From assembly GCA_963663025.1 (NCBI GenBank), contig OY760073.1:186001-250000 (forward strand): a DNA stretch of 64,000 nt, in the 5' to 3' direction. Position numbers and translations under genes: made by a program. Shown one piece after another: positions 43,107 to 52,061 of the stretch; within the stretch, counting starts at the first letter, position 1; the number at the start of each line of letters is the position of its first letter. The notes under the pieces are model-generated. The model saw only the letters and a program-made list of their open reading frames with translations, was not told the DNA's origin and ran no database searches. This DNA comes from JAGWBF01 sp963663025 (lineage in GTDB: Bacteria; Chloroflexota; Dehalococcoidia; Lucifugimonadales; JAGWBF01).

Positions 43107-43445
43107 ATGGAACGACCAAGGATTCGACACATCGCCATCAACGCCCAGGACCGGGATGCCGAAGCTGACTATTACAAGAAGGTGTTTGGGCTGGAGGAGA
43201 TCGAGCGTGGCCCCAACGGCACGATCTACATGTCCGACGGGCATGTGGGCGTGGCCATCATCAACGTGCCGTCCATGCCCTGGGGTGTGAACCACTTCGG
43301 CTTCCACGTGGAGAGCGTCGAGGAGATAGAAAAGGCCGCCGACACCACGGCCGAGAAGAACATCGCCGCAGCGGTAGGGGAGCACTGGATCAAGGACCAG
43401 GAAGGCTACCGCGTTGACATCTCCGAGCACTCCTGGCCCATCTAG
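43107..43445 (+). CDS. Small VOC-family protein
   Basis: 112 residues, one VOC domain: RIRHIAINAQDRDAEADYYKKVFGLEE, then VNHFGFHVESVEE and GYRVDISE. His, His and Glu at the usual ligand places suggest metal binding. ATG follows AAGGAGAGCAGAA. It probably shares the transcript of the preceding VOC gene. Substrate unknown. Confidence 0.8.
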   Translation: MERPRIRHIAINAQDRDAEADYYKKVFGLEEIERGPNGTIYMSDGHVGVAIINVPSMPWGVNHFGFHVESVEEIEKAADTTAEKNIAAAVGEHWIKDQEGYRVDISEHSWPI

Positions 43446-43496
43446 GGGCCCACTCCCTCCAGATAGGGTGTTCGATAGCCTGGGCTTAACTTAGGT

Positions 43497-43904
43497 CTAT
43501 TGCAGGGAGTTGACCTGGATGTGCTCCATGGCCGACTTGGTCAGGAAACCAGAGCGGGTCTCCCCCTCGCGTTCCGCCCACTTGTCAATGGCGGCCAGCA
43601 TCCTTGATGGCACCGTGATGTTGACCCTTACCGCCTTGTCGGGAACGTCCGCCATGTCCACGTCGACGAACCCCCAAATGCCGTCCCGGTAGTCATCATT
43701 GGAGCTATGCTCCTCGATGGGCTTCGTTCTGGGCAGCGCTTCCCCATTGGCCAGCATTCCTTCGAGATGCAGAAGGATAGCCTCCCGTGCTGATGCGAAG
43801 GCGCCATCCAGTGAATCGGCACCAGAGAAACAGCCCGGCAGGTCGGGGACCGTCACACCGTAGCTGCTTTCCTCATTCTTGTGAATGACGATGGCAAGTC
43901 GCAT
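43497..43904 (-). CDS. HicB-like antitoxin without an adjacent HicA
   Basis: 135 residues. N-terminal HicB fold (MRLAIVIHKNEESSYGVTVPDLPGCFSGADSLDGAFASAREAILLHLEG, shown in parts by YGVTVPDLPGCFSGAD) and a C-terminal ribbon-helix-helix part (VNITVPSRMLAAIDKWAE). No hicA gene is found next to it. A 16-codon frame on the same strand (43904-43954) ends in TGATG, sharing a base with the start, and might be a leader or the remnant of a lost partner. It lies beside tRNA-Leu(TAA). Confidence 0.75.
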   Translation of the reverse strand: MRLAIVIHKNEESSYGVTVPDLPGCFSGADSLDGAFASAREAILLHLEGMLANGEALPRTKPIEEHSSNDDYRDGIWGFVDVDMADVPDKAVRVNITVPSRMLAAIDKWAEREGETRSGFLTKSAMEHIQVNSLQ

Positions 43905-43986
43905 CAGCGTTCCCTCCAATCCCAGTCGGAAGGGTCAAGGTAATAATTGGCCATCAAAGCAGCTTTCGCAGGGGAGGAGGGCTTAA

Positions 43987-44072
43987 TGGTGCCGAGGATA
44001 GGACTCGAACCTACACACCCGCAAGGGTAGCGGATTTTAAGTCCGCCGCGTCTACCGTTCCGCCACCTCGGC
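43987..44072 (-). tRNA. tRNA-Leu (anticodon TAA)
   Basis: Minus-strand cloverleaf with acceptor GCCGAGG/CCTCGGC, anticodon loop CTTAAAA, a long variable arm typical of Leu, TTCGAGT T-loop region and an encoded CCA end. Confidence 0.93.
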
Positions 44073-44364
44073 TAAGGCCAATAGCGTCTGGCTGTTAGTA
44101 GGCCAAGCAGTTTCGCTACGGCTGACTCCCCCATTGTACAGGGAACAGCCTATACACGTCATGCCTACATCCTCGTTGCATTTCGCCTACTCCAAAGTAG
44201 CAAGCTTGGACAAGCATGTGAACTTGGGGTTAAAGGCTGTATCGGTGATAGAGGCCGACTGGCGAGACATTGGAGCCTTGGTCCCAACTTAGTGGCCGGG
44301 ATGTTTGCGGGGCAGAGCAGTTGGCGGATCATTGGGTATTACGATTGGGTCTCATCAAATACCT

Positions 44365-44559
44365 TCAACCATCTGCAACCACCGGGATAGACAGACCGCG
44401 GCATATTTTTCGTGCCAGTTGATTAGGGATTTCGCTGTGGCGAGGAACGCCTTCAACGGATCCAGTCGTTGGGTTCCACCAAAGGGAGTGAGAGCGCCCT
44501 TCTTGCTTTAGGTAACATCCGTGGCGACGAAGGTGGCGTAGCAGTGAACCCCGATTCAC
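44365..44559 (-). CDS. hicA: HicA-type toxin
   Basis: 64-residue RNA-binding toxin. It has the HicA layout: RGSLLRHLRRHGCYLKQEGRSHSLWWNP with the catalytic His in SHSLW, then VPRHSEIPNQLARKICRGL. It overlaps the preceding hicB by four bases. Upstream on the minus strand order is hicB then hicA. Confidence 0.85.
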   Translation of the reverse strand: MNRGSLLRHLRRHGCYLKQEGRSHSLWWNPTTGSVEGVPRHSEIPNQLARKICRGLSIPVVADG

Positions 44560-44771
44560 TCTACGGTGATCGTCTCACGAATCGCATCTGGAGGCGTACC
44601 TCGAAGCCCATCCTCTCGACGGTCTTCGAGGATCAAGGCGATTGCCTCGGTGAGGCTTTCGCGCGCTTCAGCTTTCGTCTTACCTTGCCCGTTCGCTCCC
44701 GGAATCTCGAGACAGTAGGCGATGTACCACGATTCGTCCCGTTCGATGATCGCTGTGAATTCGTTTCGCAT
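44556..44771 (-). CDS. hicB: HicB-type antitoxin
   Basis: 71 residues: FTAIIERDESWYIAYCLEIPGANGQGKTKAEARESLTEAIALILE, the single HicB domain without a DNA-binding tail, so repression of the operon must rely on other parts. It overlaps hicA and sits between tRNA-Cys and the HicA gene. Confidence 0.83.
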   Translation of the reverse strand: MRNEFTAIIERDESWYIAYCLEIPGANGQGKTKAEARESLTEAIALILEDRREDGLRGTPPDAIRETITVE

Positions 44772-44816
44772 AGCGGCGTTTACCTGAAGGTAGGTGCTAG
44801 CTGGGGAGGAAGAGGA

Positions 44817-44892
44817 TGGAGGCGACGGGCGGATTCGAACCGCCGAATAGAGGTTTTGCAGACCTCCGCCTTAACCACTTGGCTACGTCGCC
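44817..44892 (-). tRNA. tRNA-Cys (anticodon GCA)
   Basis: GGCGACG acceptor, anticodon GCA within TCTGCAAAA, GGTTCGAATCC T-arm, U73 and an encoded CCA end. Confidence 0.95.
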
Positions 44893-44910
44893 TTGCACAC
44901 AAAGCCTTTG

Positions 44911-44997
44911 TGGTGCCGAGGGCGGGATTTGAACCCACACAGGCTTTCGCCTACCACCCCCTCAAGATGGCGTGTCTACCAGTTCCACCACCTCGGC
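44911..44997 (-). tRNA. tRNA-Leu (anticodon GAG)
   Basis: GCCGAGG acceptor, loop CTTGAGG giving GAG, long variable arm and encoded CCA. It is separated from tRNA-Cys by 18 bases. Confidence 0.93.
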
Positions 44998-45065
44998 TTT
45001 GCTGTGACCCATTTTATCACACAATCGACGCCGGTTGTGGATGGGTCCCCCGTTAAAACCTGCCC

Positions 45066-46265
45066 TTAGTCGGCCGCCACGGGCATCGCCTGCACGTTGT
45101 GGGCCTTCATTGCAGGCAGCACCTCTCTCCCGAAACGCTCCAGGTTCTTCATGAACAGCTCCTGGGGCATGGCACCCTGGTTGAAGTTCAGTAGGAGGGT
45201 GCCGGCTCCCAGCTCATCGGAAAGGTTGATCAGCGAGTTGGTCACCTCGTCGGGGCTGCCCCAGCACACCCGCTCGCTGTGTTCCAAGTCTTCGTATGTG
45301 ATGCTGCGGAAGCCTTCCGAGGCTTTGAAGAAACCTTCCAGGTTCTCGGGCTTAATGTAGTCGTAGGCAGCCTCGGGACGGTAGCCCGACTCCCGGACAT
45401 TGGCGGCGCTGCCTATGGTGATGTTTCCATGGCCGAAGAGGGTGTGGACGAAGTAGAGCATGTACGGACCGGCTTCCTTGACCGCTTCCTGGCGGCTGTC
45501 CGCCACGTACACGCTGGCGCCCACGGCAATATGCCCCGGTGTGATGCTGTACCCGTTCTTCTCCAGGCACTCTGAGTAGTACCTGACCATGTCTTTTCGG
45601 ACCGGCAGGGTATTGTTTATAGCTCCAGGGGTGATGGGAATGTTCCCTTTAGCGGCCCACTCGATGCTTTCCTTGCTGACGCTCACGGGCATCCATATGG
45701 CCGGGTGGGGCTGCTGGACGGGGCGGGGCCAGATAGATACGTTTTCGTAGCTCCAGTAGTTGCCCTCGTAGGAGAACACATCTTCGGTCCACGCCCGCTT
45801 GACGATGTCCCAAGCCTCTTCGAAGCGTCCCCGGGACTCAGCCAGGTTCACGCCGTAGGCCAAGTACTCCCTGGGAATCCCTCGTACAAAGCCGGAGATC
45901 AGGCGGCCGTTGCTTAAGCAGTCCAGCATGGCCAACTCTTCGGCCAGCCTCAGGGGCTCATGGATGGGCAGGCAGTTGCCGTAGATGAGGAGCTTCAGGT
46001 TCTTGGTGCGCTGGGTGGCTGCGGCAGCCATCACGTTGGGAGAGTTCATCATGCCGAAGGGCGAGCCGTGGTGCTCGTTGAACCCTATGCCGTCGAACCC
46101 GATCTCGTCCATGTACTGCCAGCCGTCCAGGTGCTCGCTGTAGTTGCTGACAGCCAGCTCTGACTGGAAGTGGCGTCCGGGAAGGGGGTATGGCAGCTCG
46201 CCATTCTCTTTCAGAGTATCCAGGTTCTTGGGATACGCCAGGTAGTCGAATCCAAATATCTGCAT
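45066..46265 (-). CDS. LLM-class flavin-dependent oxidoreductase
   Basis: 399-residue luciferase-like monooxygenase. Features: FDGIGFNEHHGSPFGMMNSPNVMAAA, LKLLIYGNCLPIHEPLRLAEELAMLDCLSNGRLISGFVRGIPREY and RPVQQPHPAIWMPVSVS. ATG follows GAGGCTGAGGA. The third such enzyme in the window and distinct from the others. It follows a tRNA cluster and precedes, on the same strand, a large hydrolase. Substrate unknown. Confidence 0.87.
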   Translation of the reverse strand: MQIFGFDYLAYPKNLDTLKENGELPYPLPGRHFQSELAVSNYSEHLDGWQYMDEIGFDGIGFNEHHGSPFGMMNSPNVMAAAATQRTKNLKLLIYGNCLPIHEPLRLAEELAMLDCLSNGRLISGFVRGIPREYLAYGVNLAESRGRFEEAWDIVKRAWTEDVFSYEGNYWSYENVSIWPRPVQQPHPAIWMPVSVSKESIEWAAKGNIPITPGAINNTLPVRKDMVRYYSECLEKNGYSITPGHIAVGASVYVADSRQEAVKEAGPYMLYFVHTLFGHGNITIGSAANVRESGYRPEAAYDYIKPENLEGFFKASEGFRSITYEDLEHSERVCWGSPDEVTNSLINLSDELGAGTLLLNFNQGAMPQELFMKNLERFGREVLPAMKAHNVQAMPVAAD

Positions 46266-46347
46266 TCCTCAGCCTCTTCTGCTTTCGCGTGTTCTTGATC
46301 TATCGCGGAGCCGGCATGACAGCAGTCCCCAAAGGTCCTGTCGCTTG

Positions 46348-48366
46348 CTAGGTTGTGCCCAGGGAGAGGGGCGCCAATGTCACCTTCGGGTCCAGGGGAT
46401 TGCGCGCCATGGCGGCCTCGACGTAACGGTCGGCATCTTCTTCCAGGAGCAGCCCTTGGGCTACCTGGCGGCTGGCCGCTTGGGCCACCGCCCGAACGTA
46501 GGCCGCGTGGCTGGGATATCGCTCTTCCAGTGACAGGCGTGGATCGCCCGATGCCTCCCGCTCTGCCCTGGTGCGGGCGAATGAAACGAAGCTTCCGCTC
46601 AGGCTGAACAGCTCCCCTTCGGAGAACCCCGCCTTCCGCAGGCTCCATCCCGTATGGGTCCCCACGGGGGCCTCGATGTCCGGCCCGCGGATGCCGGCCA
46701 TGTCGTTGCCGTCCTCATCCACCTGAGGGACCATGACGCCGTACTCCTGGCCTGGTATGGGCTGGGGAGGATGTTCGGTGATGACGCCGTTGCGGAAGCT
46801 GTCCCCGTAGGTGTAACGGGGCAGCCGGCTGGTGGTTGCGGGCACGTTGAACCCCGGCACGTTGGGGAAGGCCTCCAGCGCCTCGCCGTGAGAGACGAGG
46901 GTGCCGTCGGCGCGGCGGGGCACCCTGCTGGGGGGCGGCGGGTCGCCGCCGCTGGCCCAACGGTCCATAAGGGCCACGGAGTTGCGCAGGACGGGACCTG
47001 TGCTCATGGTGTTGGGGGCCTGCTGGATCACCTCTGCTTCGGGGGGCATCCTGCCGGCGTGCTGGGCGCTGGAAATGAAGTAGATCCTGATGTTCTCGGG
47101 CAGCTCCAGATCGTCGCCCGTCCTCGGCTGGGTGTGTCCCAGGGATGCGTGACGCTGCCAGTACTCGGTGGCGGTGTGGGTGTGCATGACCAGAGGATCG
47201 GTCTCGGGGCGCTTGAGGACGCTGTCCAAGCCATCCACGTACTTGTCGGCTACGGGGGTGTATGCAAAGGGGTACACCTCCGAGGGCCACTGATGCTCTT
47301 CGTGCTGGCGGGGGTATCGTCCCACCTGGCCAAATCGGATGTTGGCAAACAGGCGCCCAGCGCCGGAGACGTGGGGATAGACGGCGTCGAATACCTTGCG
47401 CCCGTCGGGGTCGCCGTTGTATCCGTCATAGACGAACTGCCGAATAACCCGGGCGCTCAGGGACTGCCCGTAGGTGTAGGCCTTCTCCACGTGCCCATAC
47501 AGCGGATTGGGTTCGCCACCGGCATCCCGCTCATCGTATTTCAGGAATGAGATAAGGTCCCGAATTCCCACAAGGCCCAAACCCATGACCCTCGACCCTT
47601 CGGTTTCGTAGATGAGCTCGTAAATCCAGCCGGGCTTGAACCCGCCCTTGACATAACAGTCGGTGCCGGAGGGAGCTACGCTGACGCCTCCGTTGCCATC
47701 CAGCCCGGCCTTGGCGTAAGCCCACTGGGCAGGGTCCACGGGTTGTCGCGGGTCTCCTTCCCGCTCCCGCAGGGTGAAGACCGATTGAGAGGTGGCGGTA
47801 TCCAGGGGCTCGTAGCTGCGGATCACCGGAGCGCCGCTCAGGGGCATGGACAGCACACCTTCCTGTTCGGCGATGAACTCCTGGCGCACCTTGCCCCGAA
47901 TCCTGTGTCCGTTGTCCATTCCCTCGGGCAGGTCTGCCGCCAGCAGGCCGTTCCCCGGGAGCAGGTCTCCCTGCCAGCCGGACCAGACGATTGTGTAGCC
48001 CTGGCGCATGAGGAAGCCGTTCCCGCCGTGGGCGTAAGTGGTCGGGTCGGGTTCCGGGGGGGCCTCGTTGATCGCCCGGAGGGCTGTCTTGTTGCCTCTG
48101 TTGTTGACGTCGTAGAGAATCCGCTGGTTGCCCTTCCCAAGGTCAACGGGCTTCAGAATGTCCAGGTCCCCGGAGAACTCGACCTTGCCTTGGGCGTTTC
48201 TGGGGGCTTTGTCCAGGTCGACGACGTTCTGGTTGGAGGGGTCGTTGGGGTCCAGGGCGAAGTGCACCGTTCCCACCAGGCGCTCGTAGGCCCCAGCCGA
48301 TCCATAGGCATGGCCGTCGGCGAAGTTGACGCGACGATCGATCTTTAGCCGGACTTCGGTTCTCAT
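46348..48366 (-). CDS. Large alpha/beta hydrolase domain protein
   Basis: 672 residues of the large alpha/beta hydrolase-domain family known from catabolic clusters. Recognisable parts: DGHAYGSAGAYERLVGTVHFALDP at the N-terminus, NRGNKTALRAIN, GYTIVWSGWQGD with the strand-turn around the oxyanion hole, then AYTYGQSLSARVIRQFVYDGYN with the probable nucleophile Ser, and the C-terminal HAAYVRAVAQAA. No signal peptide. ATG 48366 (GAGAGGTG upstream) is preferred to one eight codons earlier. Substrate unknown. Confidence 0.8.
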   Translation of the reverse strand: MRTEVRLKIDRRVNFADGHAYGSAGAYERLVGTVHFALDPNDPSNQNVVDLDKAPRNAQGKVEFSGDLDILKPVDLGKGNQRILYDVNNRGNKTALRAINEAPPEPDPTTYAHGGNGFLMRQGYTIVWSGWQGDLLPGNGLLAADLPEGMDNGHRIRGKVRQEFIAEQEGVLSMPLSGAPVIRSYEPLDTATSQSVFTLREREGDPRQPVDPAQWAYAKAGLDGNGGVSVAPSGTDCYVKGGFKPGWIYELIYETEGSRVMGLGLVGIRDLISFLKYDERDAGGEPNPLYGHVEKAYTYGQSLSARVIRQFVYDGYNGDPDGRKVFDAVYPHVSGAGRLFANIRFGQVGRYPRQHEEHQWPSEVYPFAYTPVADKYVDGLDSVLKRPETDPLVMHTHTATEYWQRHASLGHTQPRTGDDLELPENIRIYFISSAQHAGRMPPEAEVIQQAPNTMSTGPVLRNSVALMDRWASGGDPPPPSRVPRRADGTLVSHGEALEAFPNVPGFNVPATTSRLPRYTYGDSFRNGVITEHPPQPIPGQEYGVMVPQVDEDGNDMAGIRGPDIEAPVGTHTGWSLRKAGFSEGELFSLSGSFVSFARTRAEREASGDPRLSLEERYPSHAAYVRAVAQAASRQVAQGLLLEEDADRYVEAAMARNPLDPKVTLAPLSLGTT

Positions 48367-48480
48367 AGCGTGACACCTCTCGGGAAGCATGTCGGAAGGA
48401 GGGGAATTACAGCCGGGATTCTAGCACATAGGGTCTCATGCGGGCAAAGAAACAGCTATGCCACTCCCCTATGGCGTGGG

Positions 48481-49785
48481 ATGGGGAGAGGGGGTGCGCT
48501 GTGCTATAATCGCAGGGTTCCAACCCAGGCAGCCCCCAATTCCCTTGAACGAGGGACGCTCCTGCTTACCACTCTCCAGGAATCCCTGACGCCCCCAACC
48601 CAGGCGGCGCTGAAGGATGTCAGCGACAGAGCCGAGGCCATGGGATTGCCATTGCATATTGTGGGTGGGTCGGTAAGGGACCTGCTCTTGGGTAGGCCCA
48701 TCCGGGACCTGGATCTGGTGGTGGAGGGTGATGCAACCCAGGTGGCCTCGGAGCTGGGCGAGGCCCATGGGGGCAAGGTGACGGTACACCCCCGATTCGG
48801 CACCGCCACCATCAACCTGCAGGGACGGCGAATCGACCTGGCAACGGCCAGGAAGGAGACCTACCTTCGGCCCGGTGCTCTTCCCGAAGTGGTCCCAAGC
48901 AACCTGGAGGATGACCTGGCCCGGCGTGATTTTTCCATAAACGCCATGGCCCTCCCCCTGACGGGCAGCCGCAGGGGCGAGTTGATCGACCTCCACGACG
49001 GGCAGAAAGACCTGGCCGCCCGGCACATCCGGGTGCTCCATGACGAAAGCTTCACCGATGACCCAACCCGCATGCTTCGAGCCCTCCGGTACGAGGGCCG
49101 CCTGGACTTCTGCATAGAAGAAGGCACCTCACGCCTTCTCCGGGAAGGTGTTCAGGACAAGAAGCTGACCTCCATCACGGGAGACCGGATCCGCAGGGAG
49201 TTGGAGCTGATCTTCCTCGAGGAGGAGCCGGTACAAACCCTGGGCCGAGCGCGGGACCTGGGCGTTTTGGACACGATTTACCATCCCATGGGAAGGACCG
49301 ACTTCACCCCGTTTCAGAGGATTTCAACCGATGACGACCCCCTGCTCTACCTTGGAGGATTTGCCTATCCCCTGGAGCACTACGAGGGCGAGGTGCTAAT
49401 CTCCCGTCTCTACATGCCCAACTCCTGGGCTTCGGTGGTTCGCGACACCATATCCATTCGAAGGGGCATGGAGATAGACTGGGTTGACCTGCCCCATGGC
49501 GAGCTTGCCGGGTGCCTCGACAGGTACTCGACAACGGCGGTAAGGGCATGTTGTATGCTGTCCACGCTGGTTGTACGAGACCTGATCCAGATGTACCTGG
49601 ATCAAATGCGCCAGGTAAAGACCCTCTTGAACGGGGATGACCTCATCACCCTGGGATTTCCTCCCGGCCCGGCGATAGGCGAGGTGCTTCGAGACCTGCG
49701 CTATGCCCGGGTGGAGGGTAGGATCGCCAGCCGGGAAGACGAGGTCCGACTGGCGGAGCAGTACCTTGGTGTGAAGGGTGGGTAG
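48481..49785 (+). CDS. cca: CCA-adding enzyme / poly(A) polymerase-family tRNA nucleotidyltransferase
   Basis: Class II nucleotidyltransferase. GGSVRDLLLGRP and DLDLVVEG supply the nucleotide and metal site; RRDFSINAMALPL and DDPTRMLRALRYEGRL are the later conserved blocks. The start is unresolved: a TATAAT at 48505-48510 lies inside the ATG 48481 frame, and no ATG/GTG/TTG follows in frame until ATG 48640, which still leaves the whole catalytic domain. A non-standard start is possible. The tRNA genes here encode their CCA ends, so repair is the likelier role. Confidence 0.82.
   Translation: MGRGGALCYNRRVPTQAAPNSLERGTLLLTTLQESLTPPTQAALKDVSDRAEAMGLPLHIVGGSVRDLLLGRPIRDLDLVVEGDATQVASELGEAHGGKVTVHPRFGTATINLQGRRIDLATARKETYLRPGALPEVVPSNLEDDLARRDFSINAMALPLTGSRRGELIDLHDGQKDLAARHIRVLHDESFTDDPTRMLRALRYEGRLDFCIEEGTSRLLREGVQDKKLTSITGDRIRRELELIFLEEEPVQTLGRARDLGVLDTIYHPMGRTDFTPFQRISTDDDPLLYLGGFAYPLEHYEGEVLISRLYMPNSWASVVRDTISIRRGMEIDWVDLPHGELAGCLDRYSTTAVRACCMLSTLVVRDLIQMYLDQMRQVKTLLNGDDLITLGFPPGPAIGEVLRDLRYARVEGRIASREDEVRLAEQYLGVKGG
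48505..48510 (+). promoter_or_regulatory. -10 box near the cca start
   Basis: Perfect TATAAT, no good -35. Its position argues that translation begins downstream of 48515. Confidence 0.4.
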
Positions 49786-49792
49786 CGCTTTG

Positions 49793-49996
49793 ACGGATGC
49801 CGAACAGTGCGTTGTATGCGGCGCTGAAATGGATGAGTACCACCAGACCTCCTGCCAGATGTGCGGAGGCAAGTTCCATCAGCCCTGGGACACCGACGCC
49901 CAGGTGCCCCAGTGCGGCAGCATCACCAGTCACGAGGAAGCTCTCGCCCTGGTGTTCCTGTGCACCAACTGCGTTCAAGCCATCCAGGAGAACTGA
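49793..49996 (+). CDS. Small double zinc-ribbon protein
   Basis: 67 residues from TTG 49793, with AAGGGTGGG upstream; a GTG at 49778 is an alternative. Four Cys pairs, CVVC, CQMC, a lone CG..., and CTNC, with His in FHQPWD, suggest two zinc sites. It overlaps or abuts cca and may be cotranscribed. No further function can be given. Confidence 0.6.
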   Translation, partial: TDAEQCVVCGAEMDEYHQTSCQMCGGKFHQPWDTDAQVPQCGSITSHEEALALVFLCTNCVQAIQEN

Positions 49997-50037
49997 GTCT
50001 CGATAGTCCTATCCATTTCATAGATGGGGGAAACGGC

Positions 50038-51075
50038 GTGAAAGCTGCATATATCGAAGCCCATGGCGGCCCTGAGGCAATAACCTACGGAGACCTGCCC
50101 GACCCCGGAATCGGCCCCAATGATGTGCTGGTAAGGGTGCGGGCCTCTGCCCTGAACAGGCTGGATGTGTACACCCGGGCCGGAGTGCGGGGCACCAGGC
50201 GGGAGTTTCCTCCGCCGCTGGTGCTCGGGGGCGATGCGGCCGGCGACCTGGAGGCTGTGGGGGACCATGTCCGGGACCTGCAGGTCGGCGACCGGGTGGT
50301 GGTAAATCCCAAGGTTACTTGCGGCCAGTGCCAGCGCTGCCTTGGGGGTGAAGATGATCTTTGTGGGGCCTCGCGGATGATCGGGACGGCGATGGACGGA
50401 AGCTATGCCCAGTACCTGCGGGCGCCCGCAGCCAACGTCCATGTTTTCAGCGACCAGGTGTCTTACGAAGAGGCCGCCTCGGTGCCCACCACCTTTCTTC
50501 CTATGTGGAGCATGCTCGTGCGCAAGGCCGAGCTCAAGCCATGGGAGAGCGTCCTTGTGCTGTCGGCGTCGGCCGGAGTGGGCAGCGCCGCCATCCAGGT
50601 TGCCAAGAAGGTGGTCGGCGCCCATGTCATAGCCACTACCAGCTCAGCAGACAAGGCCGCCAAGGCCAGGGAGCTGGGGGCAGATGATGTCATCGATTAC
50701 ACCACCGAAGATATCGTCCAGAGGGTCAAGGAGATCACTGGGGGACAGGGAGTGGATGTGGTGGTGGACCACCTCGGGACCGAGTTCTTTGAGGCGGCTT
50801 TCAACTCCCTGCGTCCCGGCGGACGCTATGGGAACTGCGGTGTCACCACAGGTTACAAGGCCGACCTGCACTTGGGCGCTTTCTTCACCCGACAACTCAA
50901 GATGTACGGCGTGTTCATGGGGTCCAAGGCCGACATGGACCAGATCGTGCAGATGCTGGACAGGGGCAAGATAGAGCCTGCCATCCACCAGGTGTTCCCG
51001 CTGGAGAGGGCGGTCGAGGCCCATCGAGCTATGGATGAGCTGAACTTCTTCGGCAAGCTGGTGTTGAACCCGTAA
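50038..51075 (+). CDS. Zinc-binding alcohol dehydrogenase (MDR family)
   Basis: 345-residue medium-chain dehydrogenase. Structural zinc cluster CGQCQRCLGGEDDLC, cofactor motif VLVLSASAGVGSAAIQVAKKV, and KAAYIEAHGGPEA at the N-terminus. The catalytic zinc site is incomplete in the usual GHE motif (GGDAAG instead), so it is closer to quinone oxidoreductase-type MDRs that keep structural zinc. GTG 50038 follows TGGGGGAAACGGC. Likely NADPH-dependent; substrate unknown. Confidence 0.83.
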   Translation: MKAAYIEAHGGPEAITYGDLPDPGIGPNDVLVRVRASALNRLDVYTRAGVRGTRREFPPPLVLGGDAAGDLEAVGDHVRDLQVGDRVVVNPKVTCGQCQRCLGGEDDLCGASRMIGTAMDGSYAQYLRAPAANVHVFSDQVSYEEAASVPTTFLPMWSMLVRKAELKPWESVLVLSASAGVGSAAIQVAKKVVGAHVIATTSSADKAAKARELGADDVIDYTTEDIVQRVKEITGGQGVDVVVDHLGTEFFEAAFNSLRPGGRYGNCGVTTGYKADLHLGAFFTRQLKMYGVFMGSKADMDQIVQMLDRGKIEPAIHQVFPLERAVEAHRAMDELNFFGKLVLNP

Positions 51076-51111
51076 CTTGCCTATGGGCATTCTCGCAAAG
51101 GGGGAAGGACT

Positions 51112-52061
51112 ATGGAGACCATAGGGTTTATCGGATTGGGGAATATGGGCGCCGGCATGGCCGGAAACATCCAGAAGGCCGGGTATTCAATGGTGGTCCA
51201 TGACCTTCGGGAAGGCGCTACCAGGCCTTTCCTGGAGAGAGGGCTAGGCTCTCCGACTCCCCTGCCGATGTGGCTGGACGCTGCGATTTGGTGTTTACCT
51301 CTTTGCCCGGGCCACGGGAGGTGGAAGAGGTTGCAATCGGCAATGATGGAATCCTGACCGGGATACGCAAGGGGAGTATATACATAGACCTGTCCACCGT
51401 GCGCCCAACACTGATCAGAGAGCTTGCCCCGAAGTTCACCGAGGCGGGCGCCCACCTGCTGGATGCACCTGTGAGCGGCGGAAAATCCGGGGCGGCCAGT
51501 GGCAACCTGGCGGTCATGGTTGGAGGGGACAAGGAGATATTCGATCAGGTAAAGCCCGTCCTGGACTCCTTCGGCGACAAGGTGTTCTACGCAGGCCCCA
51601 TCGGGGCTGGAAGCGTTGCCAAGTTGGTGCACAACATGATAGGCCACGGCGTTCGCCAAGCTATCGCTGAAGGGCTGACCCTGGGTGTGAAGGCGGGTGT
51701 GGAAGCCGAGCCCCTGTGGGAATGTGTTCGCAGGGGCGCTCTGGGGCGGATGAGCATACTTCACGAAGGTCTGGTTCGGACCCAGTTCCGAGGAGAGTTC
51801 GATCCTCCCAGCTTTGCATTGGAGTTGGCTCGCAAGGACATTGGCTTGGCTACCGAGCTGGGCAAGGAGTATAACGTGCCCATGCCTGTGGCCAACCTGT
51901 CAGAACAGATAGCCATCCAGGCGATGAACCGGGGATGGGGTCAGATGGACAGCAGCGTTACGGTCCTTCTACAGGAAGAGGCCGCAGGGGTGGAGGTGCG
52001 GGCGCCCCAGGTCGACCCGGCGCGCTCGTCCAAGTTCATTTCCACTCACCCGGATACTTAG
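51112..52061 (+). pseudogene. 3-hydroxyisobutyrate-dehydrogenase-like protein, frameshifted
   Basis: Full-length beta-hydroxyacid dehydrogenase if one base is restored. The first frame gives METIGFIGLGNMGAGMAGNIQ to PFLERGL; from about 51240 the homology continues in another frame with SDSPADVAGRCDLVFTSLPG, DAPVSGGKSGAASGN, GAGSVAKLVHNMI (catalytic Lys) and RKDIGLATELG to 52061. Adding one G to the GGG at 51240-51242 gives FLERGARLSDSPAD, so a homopolymer deletion is the simplest cause. ATG follows GGGGGAAGGACT. Either a recent mutation or a sequence error. Confidence 0.85.

Noticed and set aside
46654..47550. 298-codon frame opposite the large hydrolase
   Set aside because: Shadow of a clear protein; no ribosome site.
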